Of a stretch of 6,457 nucleotides of DNA, positions 1 through 6,047 are shown piece after piece. The first letter of the stretch is position 1, and every line of letters begins with the position of its first letter. Where the stretch lies: assembly GCA_913052545.1 (NCBI GenBank), contig CAJXEF010000119.1, forward strand, positions 1-6,457. The letters run 5' to 3'. Source of the stretch: an uncultured Chloroflexota bacterium (GTDB taxonomy: Bacteria > Chloroflexota > Dehalococcoidia > UBA3495). Under the pieces are notes generated by a model. That model ran no database searches. It had not been told where the DNA came from and saw nothing but the letters and a program-made list of their open reading frames with translations. The position numbers and the translations under genes were made by a program.

Positions 1-1
1 C

Positions 2-472
2 GCTACAGGACTTAGGGTAAGTGAATTGGTGTCGCTCGAGGTTTCAGATATAGATTTTGAAGAATCGTTTATCCTGTGTAGATCGGGTAAAGCTGATAAG
101 GAGAGAAGAGTCTTTCTTTATCCTAAAGCCGTAGATGAGTTAAAACAATATTTACAAATAGCTCGTATTACATTGCTAGGGTCCAACAAAACTCAAACAG
201 CACTATTCGTTAACCATAGAGGAGAACGCCTTACTCGTCAGTGGATTTGGAACATATTGAAAATATGTTCCAAAAAAGCCAATATAGATGAAGGTATCAC
301 TCCCCACACTCTTCGGCATAGCTTTGCTACTCATATGCTTCAGAACGGTGCGTCGTTGAAACATGTGCAAGAGTTATTAGGTCATTCAAGCATTTCTACT
401 ACACAGGTCTATACGCACATGACGGACCAACATATGCGTCAAGAGTATGAAAAAAGTCATCCTAGAGCATAG
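2..472 (+). CDS. Tyrosine site-specific recombinase, XerC/XerD type (5' part missing)
   Basis: This is the catalytic domain of a tyrosine recombinase; proteins of this type resolve chromosome dimers at dif sites, with XerC and XerD acting as partners. The reading frame is open from base 2, so the gene starts to the left of the window; a TTG at 26 is only an internal Leu codon. The 156 visible residues begin ATGLRVSEL, which carries the first catalytic Arg (codon 14-16). They continue with the GKADKERR strand that supplies the Lys, then HTLRH (His codon 305-307, Arg 314-316), LGHSS (His 383-385) and the nucleophilic Tyr in VYTH (410-412), so every active-site residue is present. The protein ends in HPRA, as housekeeping XerC and XerD proteins do, which argues against a phage or integron integrase. 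The N-terminal core-binding domain is not visible, so XerC and XerD cannot be told apart. Confidence 0.93.
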   Translation, partial: ATGLRVSELVSLEVSDIDFEESFILCRSGKADKERRVFLYPKAVDELKQYLQIARITLLGSNKTQTALFVNHRGERLTRQWIWNILKICSKKANIDEGITPHTLRHSFATHMLQNGASLKHVQELLGHSSISTTQVYTHMTDQHMRQEYEKSHPRA

Positions 473-491
473 TGACATTAGGGGTTGCAGT

Positions 492-509
492 TCTACCCGA
501 AAGGTTAGA
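492..509 (+). terminator. Small stem-loop downstream of the recombinase gene
   Basis: The arms TCTACCC and GGTTAGA pair over seven positions with one C/T mismatch and close a GAAA (GNRA-type) loop, 19 bases after the recombinase stop codon. No run of T follows, so it is at best a weak or Rho-assisted transcription end, and it may be chance. Confidence 0.22.
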
Positions 510-526
510 TTATCTAGGCATTGTAT

Positions 527-555
527 TTGACAATGATTTTGAACCGTTGGAGAAT
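527..555 (+). promoter_or_regulatory. Candidate sigma-70-type promoter for the small protein and uvrC
   Basis: A perfect TTGACA (527-532) is followed, after a 17-base spacer, by GAGAAT (550-555), which matches TATAAT at four of six positions. It lies about 75 bases before the start of the downstream two-gene unit. Another -10-like word, TATACT at 578-583, has no convincing -35 partner. The -35 match is strong and the -10 is poor, so this is a candidate only. Confidence 0.35.
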
Positions 556-616
556 GCTTGGTTAATGCCGCGTGTAGTATACTTTCCTGACTATATTATT
601 ATTTAGCTGTGCCTGT

Positions 617-623
617 AGGAGGG
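617..623 (+). promoter_or_regulatory. Ribosome binding site that fixes the start at 630
   Basis: AGGAGGG, a near-ideal Shine-Dalgarno sequence, ends six bases before the ATG at 630. It lies inside the longer reading frame that opens with a GTG at 609, so the ATG at 630 is the likely real start. Confidence 0.75.
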
Positions 624-629
624 ATATTT

Positions 630-971
630 ATGCCAGGTAAAGGCCGTAAGGTAGCGGCGCGCCAGGCCCAGGTTGGTAGGAGAAGACGTAGACAAACCCG
701 TGAAGCCGTCAGCATGCCGGGGGCAGTATCTGGTGTGATAGTTGCGGAACATGACGAAACAAAGTCATCAGTCGGGAATGATCCAGATTCACAGGTTAAT
801 AATGCTCAAAGCAATCCACGGATCATATCTAGTAGTCGCGGGCCTCGTTCCGTTGCCATCCGAGGCGAGCAGATGTTTAGTAACAGTCTAGTGAAGTCTG
901 AATTTATTCGAATATCTATTATGGCTGGAGCACTAACCTCTACATTGGTAATTTTGTCTGTGTTCATTTAA
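630..971 (+). CDS. Small Arg-rich protein with a C-terminal membrane anchor, function unknown
   Basis: I cannot name this 113-residue protein. It starts MPGKGRKVAARQAQ and continues with five consecutive Arg (residues 17-21), so its first 25 residues are strongly basic and could bind nucleic acid or acidic lipid. Residues about 30-85 are polar, rich in Ser, Asn and Gly, and probably disordered. The last 20 or so residues (about 94-113) form one hydrophobic segment that runs to the C-terminus. This predicts a tail-anchored protein with its basic N-terminus in the cytoplasm. A strong Shine-Dalgarno before the ATG at 630 supports this start over a GTG at 609, which would add seven residues. The gene ends 8 bases before uvrC and is probably co-transcribed and translationally linked with it. 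I have the impression that a similar protein recurs in Chloroflexota, but this is unverified. No enzymatic motif is visible. Confidence 0.72.
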   Translation: MPGKGRKVAARQAQVGRRRRRQTREAVSMPGAVSGVIVAEHDETKSSVGNDPDSQVNNAQSNPRIISSSRGPRSVAIRGEQMFSNSLVKSEFIRISIMAGALTSTLVILSVFI

Positions 972-979
972 GGGATTAG

Positions 980-2848
980 ATGGTACTAACCCAATTTGAC
1001 CATCGGCTGAGAGTTACCCCGGAGAAACCGGGCGTCTACTTGATGAAGGATGTCTCTGATAAGATCATCTACGTAGGAAAAGCTAGTGTTCTCCGTAACC
1101 GCCTGCGCTCTTATTTTGGTTCCCCAGCGGGTTTGAGCACTAAAATTCGCAGATTAGTTTCTCAAATCACTGATTTTGAATTCATCGTAACCGATACAGA
1201 GGCAGAGGCCCTGATATTAGAAAATACGCTAATCAAGCGTTATCGACCAAAGTTTAATGCTCGGCTTAAAGATGATAAAACCTATCCATTTCTTAAAATA
1301 GATCTCTCCGAAGAATTCCCCCGAGTTTACATAACCAGACAGGTTGCTGATGATGGAGCCAGATATTTTGGTCCTTTTGCTTCTGCAGGCAGCGTTAGGC
1401 AGGCAATGGATCTGGTTAAGAAGCTATTCCCTTACCGTTCCTGTACCAAAACTATTACTGGAAAGGACCCAAGACCATGTCTGGAATACTTCATTAATAG
1501 ATGTGTAGCTCCATGTTCTGGGCATTCTAATAAAGAAGAATATGAAAGAGTCATTCAACAGGTAATAATGTTCATGGAGGGTGACACTGAGTCTGTTACT
1601 CGTGAATTGACTTATAAAATGGATGATTCTTCAAGCAAACTTGAATATGAAAGAGCTGCAGTCCTGAGGGATCAGATCAAAAGTATAGAACGCGTTGCAG
1701 AAGAGCAGCGCATAAAGGTAGATTCGAACCCTATCGGCGATACAGATCTGATTGCGATAGCGCAAGGGACCGATGAAACATGGATTGAAGTGTTTTTTGT
1801 TCGCCATGGAAAATTGATAGGTCGAGATCACTTTTTTATGGAAGGAACCCAAGACGATCCTGTTGGGTTGATTTTGGGTCAATTTATTAAACAATTTTAC
1901 GAAACTTCGGTGGTTATTCCTCCTAGCCTTCTAATTCAACATCCATTAGAGGAACATCAGTTGATACAGGATTGGCTTAGAGATAAGCGGGGCGGTAGCG
2001 TAAAAATAACCTGTCCTCAACGAGGATCTAATCGTAAATTGTTGGACGTGGTTGTAGAAAATGCGAACCAAGGGTTGGCTCAGCACAGGGTGAAGTGGCT
2101 AAACAACCCTGATGTCATAAATCAAGCTATGGACGAATTACAGGAACATTTGAGCTTGCCTTCCCTGCCATCTCGTATGGAGTGCTACGACATATCACAT
2201 ATACAGGGTACGAATGTCGTGGGCAGCATGGTGGTTTTTCAGGATGGGAAACCCAAGACTGCGCATTATAGAAGATTCAAGATCAAAACTGTGGACGGTG
2301 TTGATGACTATGCCAGTATGCAGGAAATGTTAAGGAGGCGTTTAAAGCGGTTATCAGATGTCCGGTCACAAAGAGCTAAGAATCCTGATGATAATGGAAT
2401 CTCGATTACTGATGGCTGGTCTATAGTGCCGGATCTTGTGATTATTGATGGTGGGAAAGGCCATCTTTCAGCAGCTCTAGAAGTGTTTTTAGAGTTGGGT
2501 CTGGATGACATTCCGTTGGCTGCTTTAGCTAAGGAAAACGAAGAAATATTTGTTCCCTACACTTCAGACCCGATAATTCTTCCGCGTAATTCTCAAAGTT
2601 TATATTTGGTTCAAAGAATTAGGGACGAAGCACATAGATTTGCTATCACTTATCATAGAAACTTAAGAAGTAAGGGAAGCCTTAGATCCAGTATTGACCT
2701 TGTGACCGGCATTGGTCCTAAGCGTAAGAGAATGTTACTACGTAGGTTTGGATCCATACAGGGGATCAAAGAAGCTCCTGTAGATGAAATAGCGGCTGTT
2801 CCCGGTTTAACCAGATCACTAGCACTTCGCTTGAAACAAACTCTTTAA
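980..2848 (+). CDS. uvrC: Excinuclease ABC subunit C (UvrC)
   Basis: UvrC is recruited by UvrB to damaged DNA and cuts both sides of the lesion in nucleotide excision repair. The 622 residues cover the full family length. The GIY-YIG nuclease domain, which makes the 3' incision, spans about 15-93 with PGVY (17-20), YVGK (31-34), Arg 41 and the Glu-bearing TDTEAEAL stretch. Cys 155, 167, 175 and 179 have the 12-8-4 spacing of the iron-sulfur cysteines of E. coli UvrC. The UVR helical pair that contacts UvrB lies at about 205-240. The RNase H-like domain, which makes the 5' incision, shows Asp 404 (CYDISH), Asp 442/443 (VDDY), Asp 490 (IIDGGKGH) and His 552 (DEAH). Tandem helix-hairpin-helix motifs occupy about 570-622 (GIGPKRKRML, AVPGLTRSLA). 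The ATG at 980 has AAGGG five bases upstream. The preceding gene stops 8 bases away, suggesting one transcript. No key residue is missing. Confidence 0.97.
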   Translation: MVLTQFDHRLRVTPEKPGVYLMKDVSDKIIYVGKASVLRNRLRSYFGSPAGLSTKIRRLVSQITDFEFIVTDTEAEALILENTLIKRYRPKFNARLKDDKTYPFLKIDLSEEFPRVYITRQVADDGARYFGPFASAGSVRQAMDLVKKLFPYRSCTKTITGKDPRPCLEYFINRCVAPCSGHSNKEEYERVIQQVIMFMEGDTESVTRELTYKMDDSSSKLEYERAAVLRDQIKSIERVAEEQRIKVDSNPIGDTDLIAIAQGTDETWIEVFFVRHGKLIGRDHFFMEGTQDDPVGLILGQFIKQFYETSVVIPPSLLIQHPLEEHQLIQDWLRDKRGGSVKITCPQRGSNRKLLDVVVENANQGLAQHRVKWLNNPDVINQAMDELQEHLSLPSLPSRMECYDISHIQGTNVVGSMVVFQDGKPKTAHYRRFKIKTVDGVDDYASMQEMLRRRLKRLSDVRSQRAKNPDDNGISITDGWSIVPDLVIIDGGKGHLSAALEVFLELGLDDIPLAALAKENEEIFVPYTSDPIILPRNSQSLYLVQRIRDEAHRFAITYHRNLRSKGSLRSSIDLVTGIGPKRKRMLLRRFGSIQGIKEAPVDEIAAVPGLTRSLALRLKQTL

Positions 2849-2855
2849 TAGAGGT

Positions 2856-2871
2856 CTCAATAACTGTTGAG
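2856..2871 (+). other. Short inverted repeat after uvrC
   Basis: CTCAA (2856-2860) and TTGAG (2867-2871) form a five-base-pair hairpin with a six-base loop, starting 8 bases after the uvrC stop. No T-run follows, so it is not a canonical terminator. The rest of the 143-base gap up to 2991 shows no convincing promoter, only a nine-base direct repeat, TAATTGATA, at 2879 and 2893. Confidence 0.2.
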
Positions 2872-2991
2872 CGATACGTAATTGATAACACTTAATTGAT
2901 ACCATCTGAAATATTAGTAGGGACAGACCAATTTCGTTAGAACTTTAGTCCTCTGATTTGGGTTCGTATGTAACTCGTAGGTTTTAGTAAC

Positions 2992-3558
2992 ATGAAACTA
3001 AATATCAACTTTCCCAATGGTATCGGTATATCTATTGAAGCCAATTCCGAGGAATCTTCGGCTGTATTGGAATCGGTTTTATCAGCACTTAAGATCTGGC
3101 CAAATTCAAGCTCTAGGACAAGTAATGTTGACGAAAGTTGCGGCATTGACCCTGCGGCAGTACATACGGATGTTGCTCAAGAGAGACAACCGTTAGCTGA
3201 ATTAGCTTGTGAGAAAGCGAGTAATTTGGATATTGGTATATCCAGTTCTGGCAGGCATACCCTGTGTGATAGCGAAAGCGAAGATGATTTCGTTCAGTTT
3301 TGTAACTCTTTTAATCCATTAGGCGATATGAGGAAGGTAGTAGTAGTAGCAGATGCAGCTGAGCGATTTCTTAATTTGAAAGGTATAGATTCGGAAGAAC
3401 TGGGTTTACTATTCGATTTGATTGGGTGGCCTCATCCTCACGATTTTGGTCAAACTCTTAGGAACGCCGCACGTAGTAAATTTAGATGGTTAGAAAGAAT
3501 GCCAGGTAGAACCGGTAGATATGGTATTACACAAACAGGAAGATCTGTACTCGAATAA
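2992..3558 (+). CDS. Unrecognised protein with a probable C-terminal winged-helix domain
   Basis: I do not recognise this 188-residue protein. Residues 1-33 suggest two short beta strands (KLNINF, IGISIEA) followed by a helix (SSAVLESVLSAL), a compact alpha/beta module. Residues about 35-105 are polar and acidic, rich in Ser, Asp and Glu, and probably a flexible linker. Residues about 112-188 look like a winged helix: one helix after a run of four Val, a second around SEELGLLFDLIGW, a third basic helix around FGQTLRNAARSKFRWLERM, and a wing-like end (GRTGRYGITQTGRSVLE). Such folds usually bind DNA, and the third helix has the right charge for recognition. There is no signal peptide or membrane segment. 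The ATG at 2992 is preceded only by a weak TAGG about ten bases away, so translation may be low. It has its own 5' gap and no obvious operon partner. The gene is probably real, because one long frame with domain-like ends spans the region; the function is inferred. Confidence 0.7.
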   Translation: MKLNINFPNGIGISIEANSEESSAVLESVLSALKIWPNSSSRTSNVDESCGIDPAAVHTDVAQERQPLAELACEKASNLDIGISSSGRHTLCDSESEDDFVQFCNSFNPLGDMRKVVVVADAAERFLNLKGIDSEELGLLFDLIGWPHPHDFGQTLRNAARSKFRWLERMPGRTGRYGITQTGRSVLE

Positions 3559-3599
3559 CCGAATGTTATATACGCTACGTTACGAATTATTAATCGTGG

Positions 3600-3628
3600 T
3601 TGCACCTATTCGGTACTGGTACTATGCT
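3600..3628 (+). promoter_or_regulatory. Candidate promoter for the aldehyde dehydrogenase gene
   Basis: TTGCAC (3600-3605) and TATGCT (3623-3628) are separated by exactly 17 bases and lie about 45 bases before the start codon. Each is only a partial match to consensus (three and four of six). The eight-base palindrome TAACGTTA (3628-3635) touches the -10 element and could be an operator. Confidence 0.3.
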
Positions 3629-3659
3629 AACGTTATCGGATAAGGAATATTCGGGGATT

Positions 3660-3665
3660 GGAGGG
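3660..3665 (+). promoter_or_regulatory. Ribosome binding site that fixes the start at 3673
   Basis: GGAGGG ends seven bases before the ATG at 3673. It overlaps an in-frame TTG at 3658 that would otherwise be read as the start, so the TTG is rejected and the protein is 470 residues long. Confidence 0.75.
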
Positions 3666-3672
3666 AAGTTTA

Positions 3673-5085
3673 ATGAAAATGTATATAAATGGGGAATGGG
3701 TAGATAGAGCTGAAACAATGCCTGTATTCAATCCATTTGATCAATCGGTTATTGATACCGTTCCAAGAGGAACTGCTGCTGATGTGGAGCTCGCGATAAC
3801 GAGCGCTGCTAGAGGGGCGAAAATTATGGCTAAAATGCCCGCCCATGAACGTTATCAGATACTAAACCGGGCTGCTCAGTTGATGGCTGAAAGGTTAGAG
3901 GATTTGGGTAGAACCATCACTCTTGAGGAAGGTAAAGTTATATCAGAAGGGAGAGGAGAAGTTGGTCGGGCTATACAAACCATAACCCAATCATCGGAAG
4001 AGGCGAAAAGGCTACATGGGGAAACAGTTCCTTTAGACGCGGCTCCAGGTATAAGTAGCCAGTTTGGGTTCACGATACGTGTCCCTGTTGGTGTTGTAGC
4101 AGCCATAGCTCCGTTTAATTTTCCTTTGAATTTAGTTTGTCACAAAGTAGGGCCAGCAATAGCGGCTGGTAATTCTGTAGTTCTTAAGCCGGCTGGGGAT
4201 ACCCCTCTTTCTGGTCTGAAACTAACAGAGATATTACTCGAAGCCGGTCTTCCTCCAGAAGCGATTCAGTGCGTTACCGGTTCAGGAGGAGAAATCGGTG
4301 ATGCTATAACGGGTGACCCAAGGGTTCGGAAGATAACTTTTACGGGTAGTATGGAAGTTGGAGATCGGATTTGTCGTAACGCCGGTATAAAAAAGGTAAC
4401 TATGGAGCTAGGATCAAACAGCCCGCTGATCGTGATGTCAGATGCGGACATAGAAAAGGTTGCGGCTGCCACGGTGGCGGGAGGGTTCGCCAACGCAGGA
4501 CAGGTTTGTATATCTACACAACGAGTGTTTGCAGATAAACGCATTTATGCCGACTTTCTAGACGCATTAGTTGAGCCTACAGAAAATTTCATCACTGGTA
4601 ATCCGGTTGATGAAGCAATAAAAATGGGACCGATGATTAGGGAATCTGATGCGGCCCGGGTACACGAATGGATATCAGAGGCGGTCGGCCAAGGAGCTCG
4701 TGTAGTGGCAGGAGGTGATAGAGAAGGAACTCTTCATGCACCGACAGTGGTTGCTGACGCTACCCGAGACATGCGGATATCTAGGGAAGAATTGTTTGGA
4801 CCGGCGGTCGCAGTTAGTTCTTTCGACAATATAGACGAAGCGATTGAAATGGCCAACGATAGCAGATTTGGGCTATCTGCTGGCATATTTACTCAAAATA
4901 TAGATTGGGCGATGCGTTTTGCGAGAGAAGTTGAATCAGGTAATTTGCATATCAACTCGTCGCCGCAGTGGCGGGCCGACCTTATGCCTTATGGTGGTTT
5001 GAAAGACAGTGGAATGGGTAAGGAAGGCCCAGGATACGCTGTCCATGAAATGACTGAGCTTAAGATGGTGGTTTTCCATCTCTAG
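3673..5085 (+). CDS. NAD(P)-dependent aldehyde dehydrogenase, substrate unknown
   Basis: This enzyme oxidises an aldehyde to the carboxylic acid with NAD(P)+ in the cytoplasm. At 470 residues it is a complete member of the classical ALDH superfamily. The opening MYINGEWV is typical. The oxyanion Asn is in PFNFP (N149), the cofactor-binding Lys in LKPA (K172), the Rossmann turn in FTGSMEVG (223-230), the general base Glu in ELGSN (E245), the nucleophilic Cys in GQVCIS (C279), and the ribose-binding Glu in EELFGP (E374). Having both E245 and C279 fits the non-acylating type rather than the CoA-acylating methylmalonate-semialdehyde type. The overall pattern, including the end PYGGLKDSGMGKEGP, recalls the lactaldehyde, phosphonoacetaldehyde, sulfolactaldehyde and non-phosphorylating glyceraldehyde-3-phosphate dehydrogenases, but I cannot choose among them. 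It has its own upstream gap and is followed by a 179-base structured gap, so it may be transcribed alone. Confidence 0.93.
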   Translation: MKMYINGEWVDRAETMPVFNPFDQSVIDTVPRGTAADVELAITSAARGAKIMAKMPAHERYQILNRAAQLMAERLEDLGRTITLEEGKVISEGRGEVGRAIQTITQSSEEAKRLHGETVPLDAAPGISSQFGFTIRVPVGVVAAIAPFNFPLNLVCHKVGPAIAAGNSVVLKPAGDTPLSGLKLTEILLEAGLPPEAIQCVTGSGGEIGDAITGDPRVRKITFTGSMEVGDRICRNAGIKKVTMELGSNSPLIVMSDADIEKVAAATVAGGFANAGQVCISTQRVFADKRIYADFLDALVEPTENFITGNPVDEAIKMGPMIRESDAARVHEWISEAVGQGARVVAGGDREGTLHAPTVVADATRDMRISREELFGPAVAVSSFDNIDEAIEMANDSRFGLSAGIFTQNIDWAMRFAREVESGNLHINSSPQWRADLMPYGGLKDSGMGKEGPGYAVHEMTELKMVVFHL

Positions 5086-5126
5086 TTGTTGTGAGGTTTG
5101 TTGGTTTTATGCCTCCTTCAACTGTT

Positions 5127-5161
5127 GTAGAGGTTAGTCTTTAATACAGCCAGACCTCTAC
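5127..5161 (+). repeat. Perfect 8-bp inverted repeat after the aldehyde dehydrogenase gene
   Basis: GTAGAGGT (5127-5134) and ACCTCTAC (5154-5161) are exact reverse complements around a 19-base loop. It could be a 3' stabilising hairpin or part of the leader of the next gene. With no T-run after it and a large loop, it is not a typical intrinsic terminator. A promoter-like pair (TTCAAC 5117-5122, TTTAAT 5140-5145, 17-base spacer) overlaps it. Confidence 0.45.
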
Positions 5162-5180
5162 GATAGTTAGATGTTATCGT
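5160..5180 (+). repeat. Second hairpin, overlapping the first by two bases
   Basis: ACGATA (5160-5165) and TATCGT (5175-5180) pair around a nine-base loop. The arm shares its first two bases with the preceding hairpin, so the two stems compete at their ends. In addition CAGCC (5147-5151), inside the first loop, can pair with GGCTG (5187-5191). Confidence 0.35.
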
Positions 5181-5196
5181 GAGTTAGGCTGGTTCC

Positions 5197-5250
5197 CGTT
5201 AATGTGGTGTTGATAGTAGAAATTAACGTATGTTCGCATATTTCCGTTAA
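5197..5250 (+). promoter_or_regulatory. Candidate switching leader in front of the deacetylase gene
   Basis: CGTTAAT (5197-5203) is the exact reverse complement of ATTAACG (5222-5228). The six bases TTAACG (5223-5228) can instead pair with CGTTAA (5245-5250), a stem stacked on TATG-TTCG-CATA (5229-5240, a TTCG-loop hairpin) with a four-base bulge. The two folds exclude each other, and the second reaches into the AAAGGA ribosome binding site. This is the layout of a translational switch, but the stems are short and AT-rich, no known riboswitch is recognised, and inverted operator sites for a protein are an alternative reading. Confidence 0.3.
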
Positions 5251-5254
5251 AGGA
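5249..5254 (+). promoter_or_regulatory. Ribosome binding site for the GTG start at 5265
   Basis: AAAGGA lies ten bases before the GTG at 5265. An in-frame TAA (5262-5264) directly precedes that GTG, so no upstream start is possible. Confidence 0.55.
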
Positions 5255-5264
5255 CGATAACTAA

Positions 5265-6011
5265 GTGGAAATCATTACTAGCCCTCCAAGTAGAGCCCTG
5301 ATAGTTACTCCTCATCCTGATGATGCCGAGGGTGGCTGTGGAGCGACTATGGCAAAATGGGTCAAAGAATTCGGTACACAGATAGTGGTCTTAATGTGTA
5401 CCAATGGTGATAAGGGCACTTCAGATCGGGAGTTGAAACCTGAAAAATTGGCAGCTATCAGGGAAGTGGAACAACAAAATGCATCAGACGTCCTAGGTGT
5501 TCAAGAAGTGGTGTTTTTACGGTATCCGGATGGAACATTAGAGGATAATTACAGATATAGAGGGGAAGTGGTACGGGAAATTCGGCGCCACCGCCCTGAA
5601 ATTATTTTTGGTATAGACCCTTATAGAAGTGTTAGTCATACGCATAGAGATCATCGAATGAGCGGACAGGTGGCGTTAGATGCTGCGTTTACTTACGCAT
5701 GGAGTTTCCATCATTATCCTGAACACCTAGTTAATGAAGGGTTGGAACCACATATGGTGAAAGAAGCCTATCTATGGAGTACTGAAAGTGCTGATGTATT
5801 TGTCGACGTTGAAGATTATCTCGATTTGAAAGCTGATTCTCTGAGTGCTCATGCTAGCCAAATGCAACGCCGTACCCCGGAAGAGCGATTACGGCGAATT
5901 AAAGAAGGAACAGCCAAGCAGGCCGAAGCTGTAGGTCTTAACCATGCGGAGGGTTTTCGGAGAATACAATTTCACCTCGGTACCACCTCATGGGCACTTC
6001 TCCATACCTGA
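5265..6011 (+). CDS. PIG-L/LmbE-family zinc-dependent N-deacetylase
   Basis: Enzymes of this family remove acetyl groups from N-acetylglucosamine-type substrates (for example MshB and BshB in mycothiol and bacillithiol synthesis) or hydrolyse related amides. The 248-residue protein is close to the usual length and has no signal peptide, so it should act in the cytoplasm. The signature PHPDDAEGGCG supplies His 17 and Asp 20 as zinc ligands and Asp 19 as the likely general base. The HTHRDH stretch (125-130) supplies the third ligand, His 130. The LMCTNGDKGTSD segment (43-54) and FLRYPDG (84-90) are standard family landmarks. GTG is the only feasible start because a TAA sits immediately before it in frame. 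The upstream gap carries several competing inverted repeats that may control translation. Nothing here identifies the substrate, and no partner gene for low-molecular-weight thiol synthesis is in view. Confidence 0.92.
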   Translation: MEIITSPPSRALIVTPHPDDAEGGCGATMAKWVKEFGTQIVVLMCTNGDKGTSDRELKPEKLAAIREVEQQNASDVLGVQEVVFLRYPDGTLEDNYRYRGEVVREIRRHRPEIIFGIDPYRSVSHTHRDHRMSGQVALDAAFTYAWSFHHYPEHLVNEGLEPHMVKEAYLWSTESADVFVDVEDYLDLKADSLSAHASQMQRRTPEERLRRIKEGTAKQAEAVGLNHAEGFRRIQFHLGTTSWALLHT

Positions 6012-6029
6012 TAATAGTTTTATTTATCA
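6009..6029. terminator. AT-rich inverted repeat between convergent genes
   Basis: TGATAA (6009-6014, starting with the deacetylase stop codon) and TTATCA (6024-6029) are exact reverse complements around a nine-base loop. Its place in the 36-base gap between two convergent genes suits a shared two-way terminator, but the stem has only one G-C pair, so it is weak. Confidence 0.3.
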
Positions 6030-6047
6030 CCGTATTACTTGGGATTA

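Noticed and set aside
2..472. Tyrosine recombinase as the integrase of a mobile element
   Set aside because: The HPRA C-terminus fits housekeeping XerC/XerD, and no attachment-site repeat, tRNA gene or phage gene is visible nearby.
609..629. GTG start extending the small protein by seven residues
   Set aside because: The added stretch contains the AGGAGGG ribosome binding site for the ATG at 630, and the GTG has no such site of its own.
1631..1894. Antisense reading frame of 87 codons inside uvrC
   Set aside because: It lies opposite conserved UvrC sequence, has no domain features and no credible upstream site; it is a shadow of the real gene. The same holds for the antisense frame at 2308-2511.
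2879..2901. Direct repeat TAATTGATA, two copies 14 bases apart
   Set aside because: Nine AT-rich bases in an AT-rich gap; the spacing is not that of a typical operator and no promoter could be placed around it.
2937..3146. Antisense frame of 69 codons opposite the start of the winged-helix gene
   Set aside because: There is no recognisable protein, and the sense-strand frame is longer and domain-like. Antisense frames at 3876-4106 and 4266-4544 are shadows of the aldehyde dehydrogenase gene.
3337..3348. Four tandem GTA triplets inside the 188-residue gene
   Set aside because: They encode four Val in a plausible strand or helix start; too short to call a phase-variable repeat.
3658..3672. 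TTG start extending the aldehyde dehydrogenase by five residues
   Set aside because: It overlaps the GGAGGG site for the ATG at 3673, and MKMYINGEWV is the normal family N-terminus.
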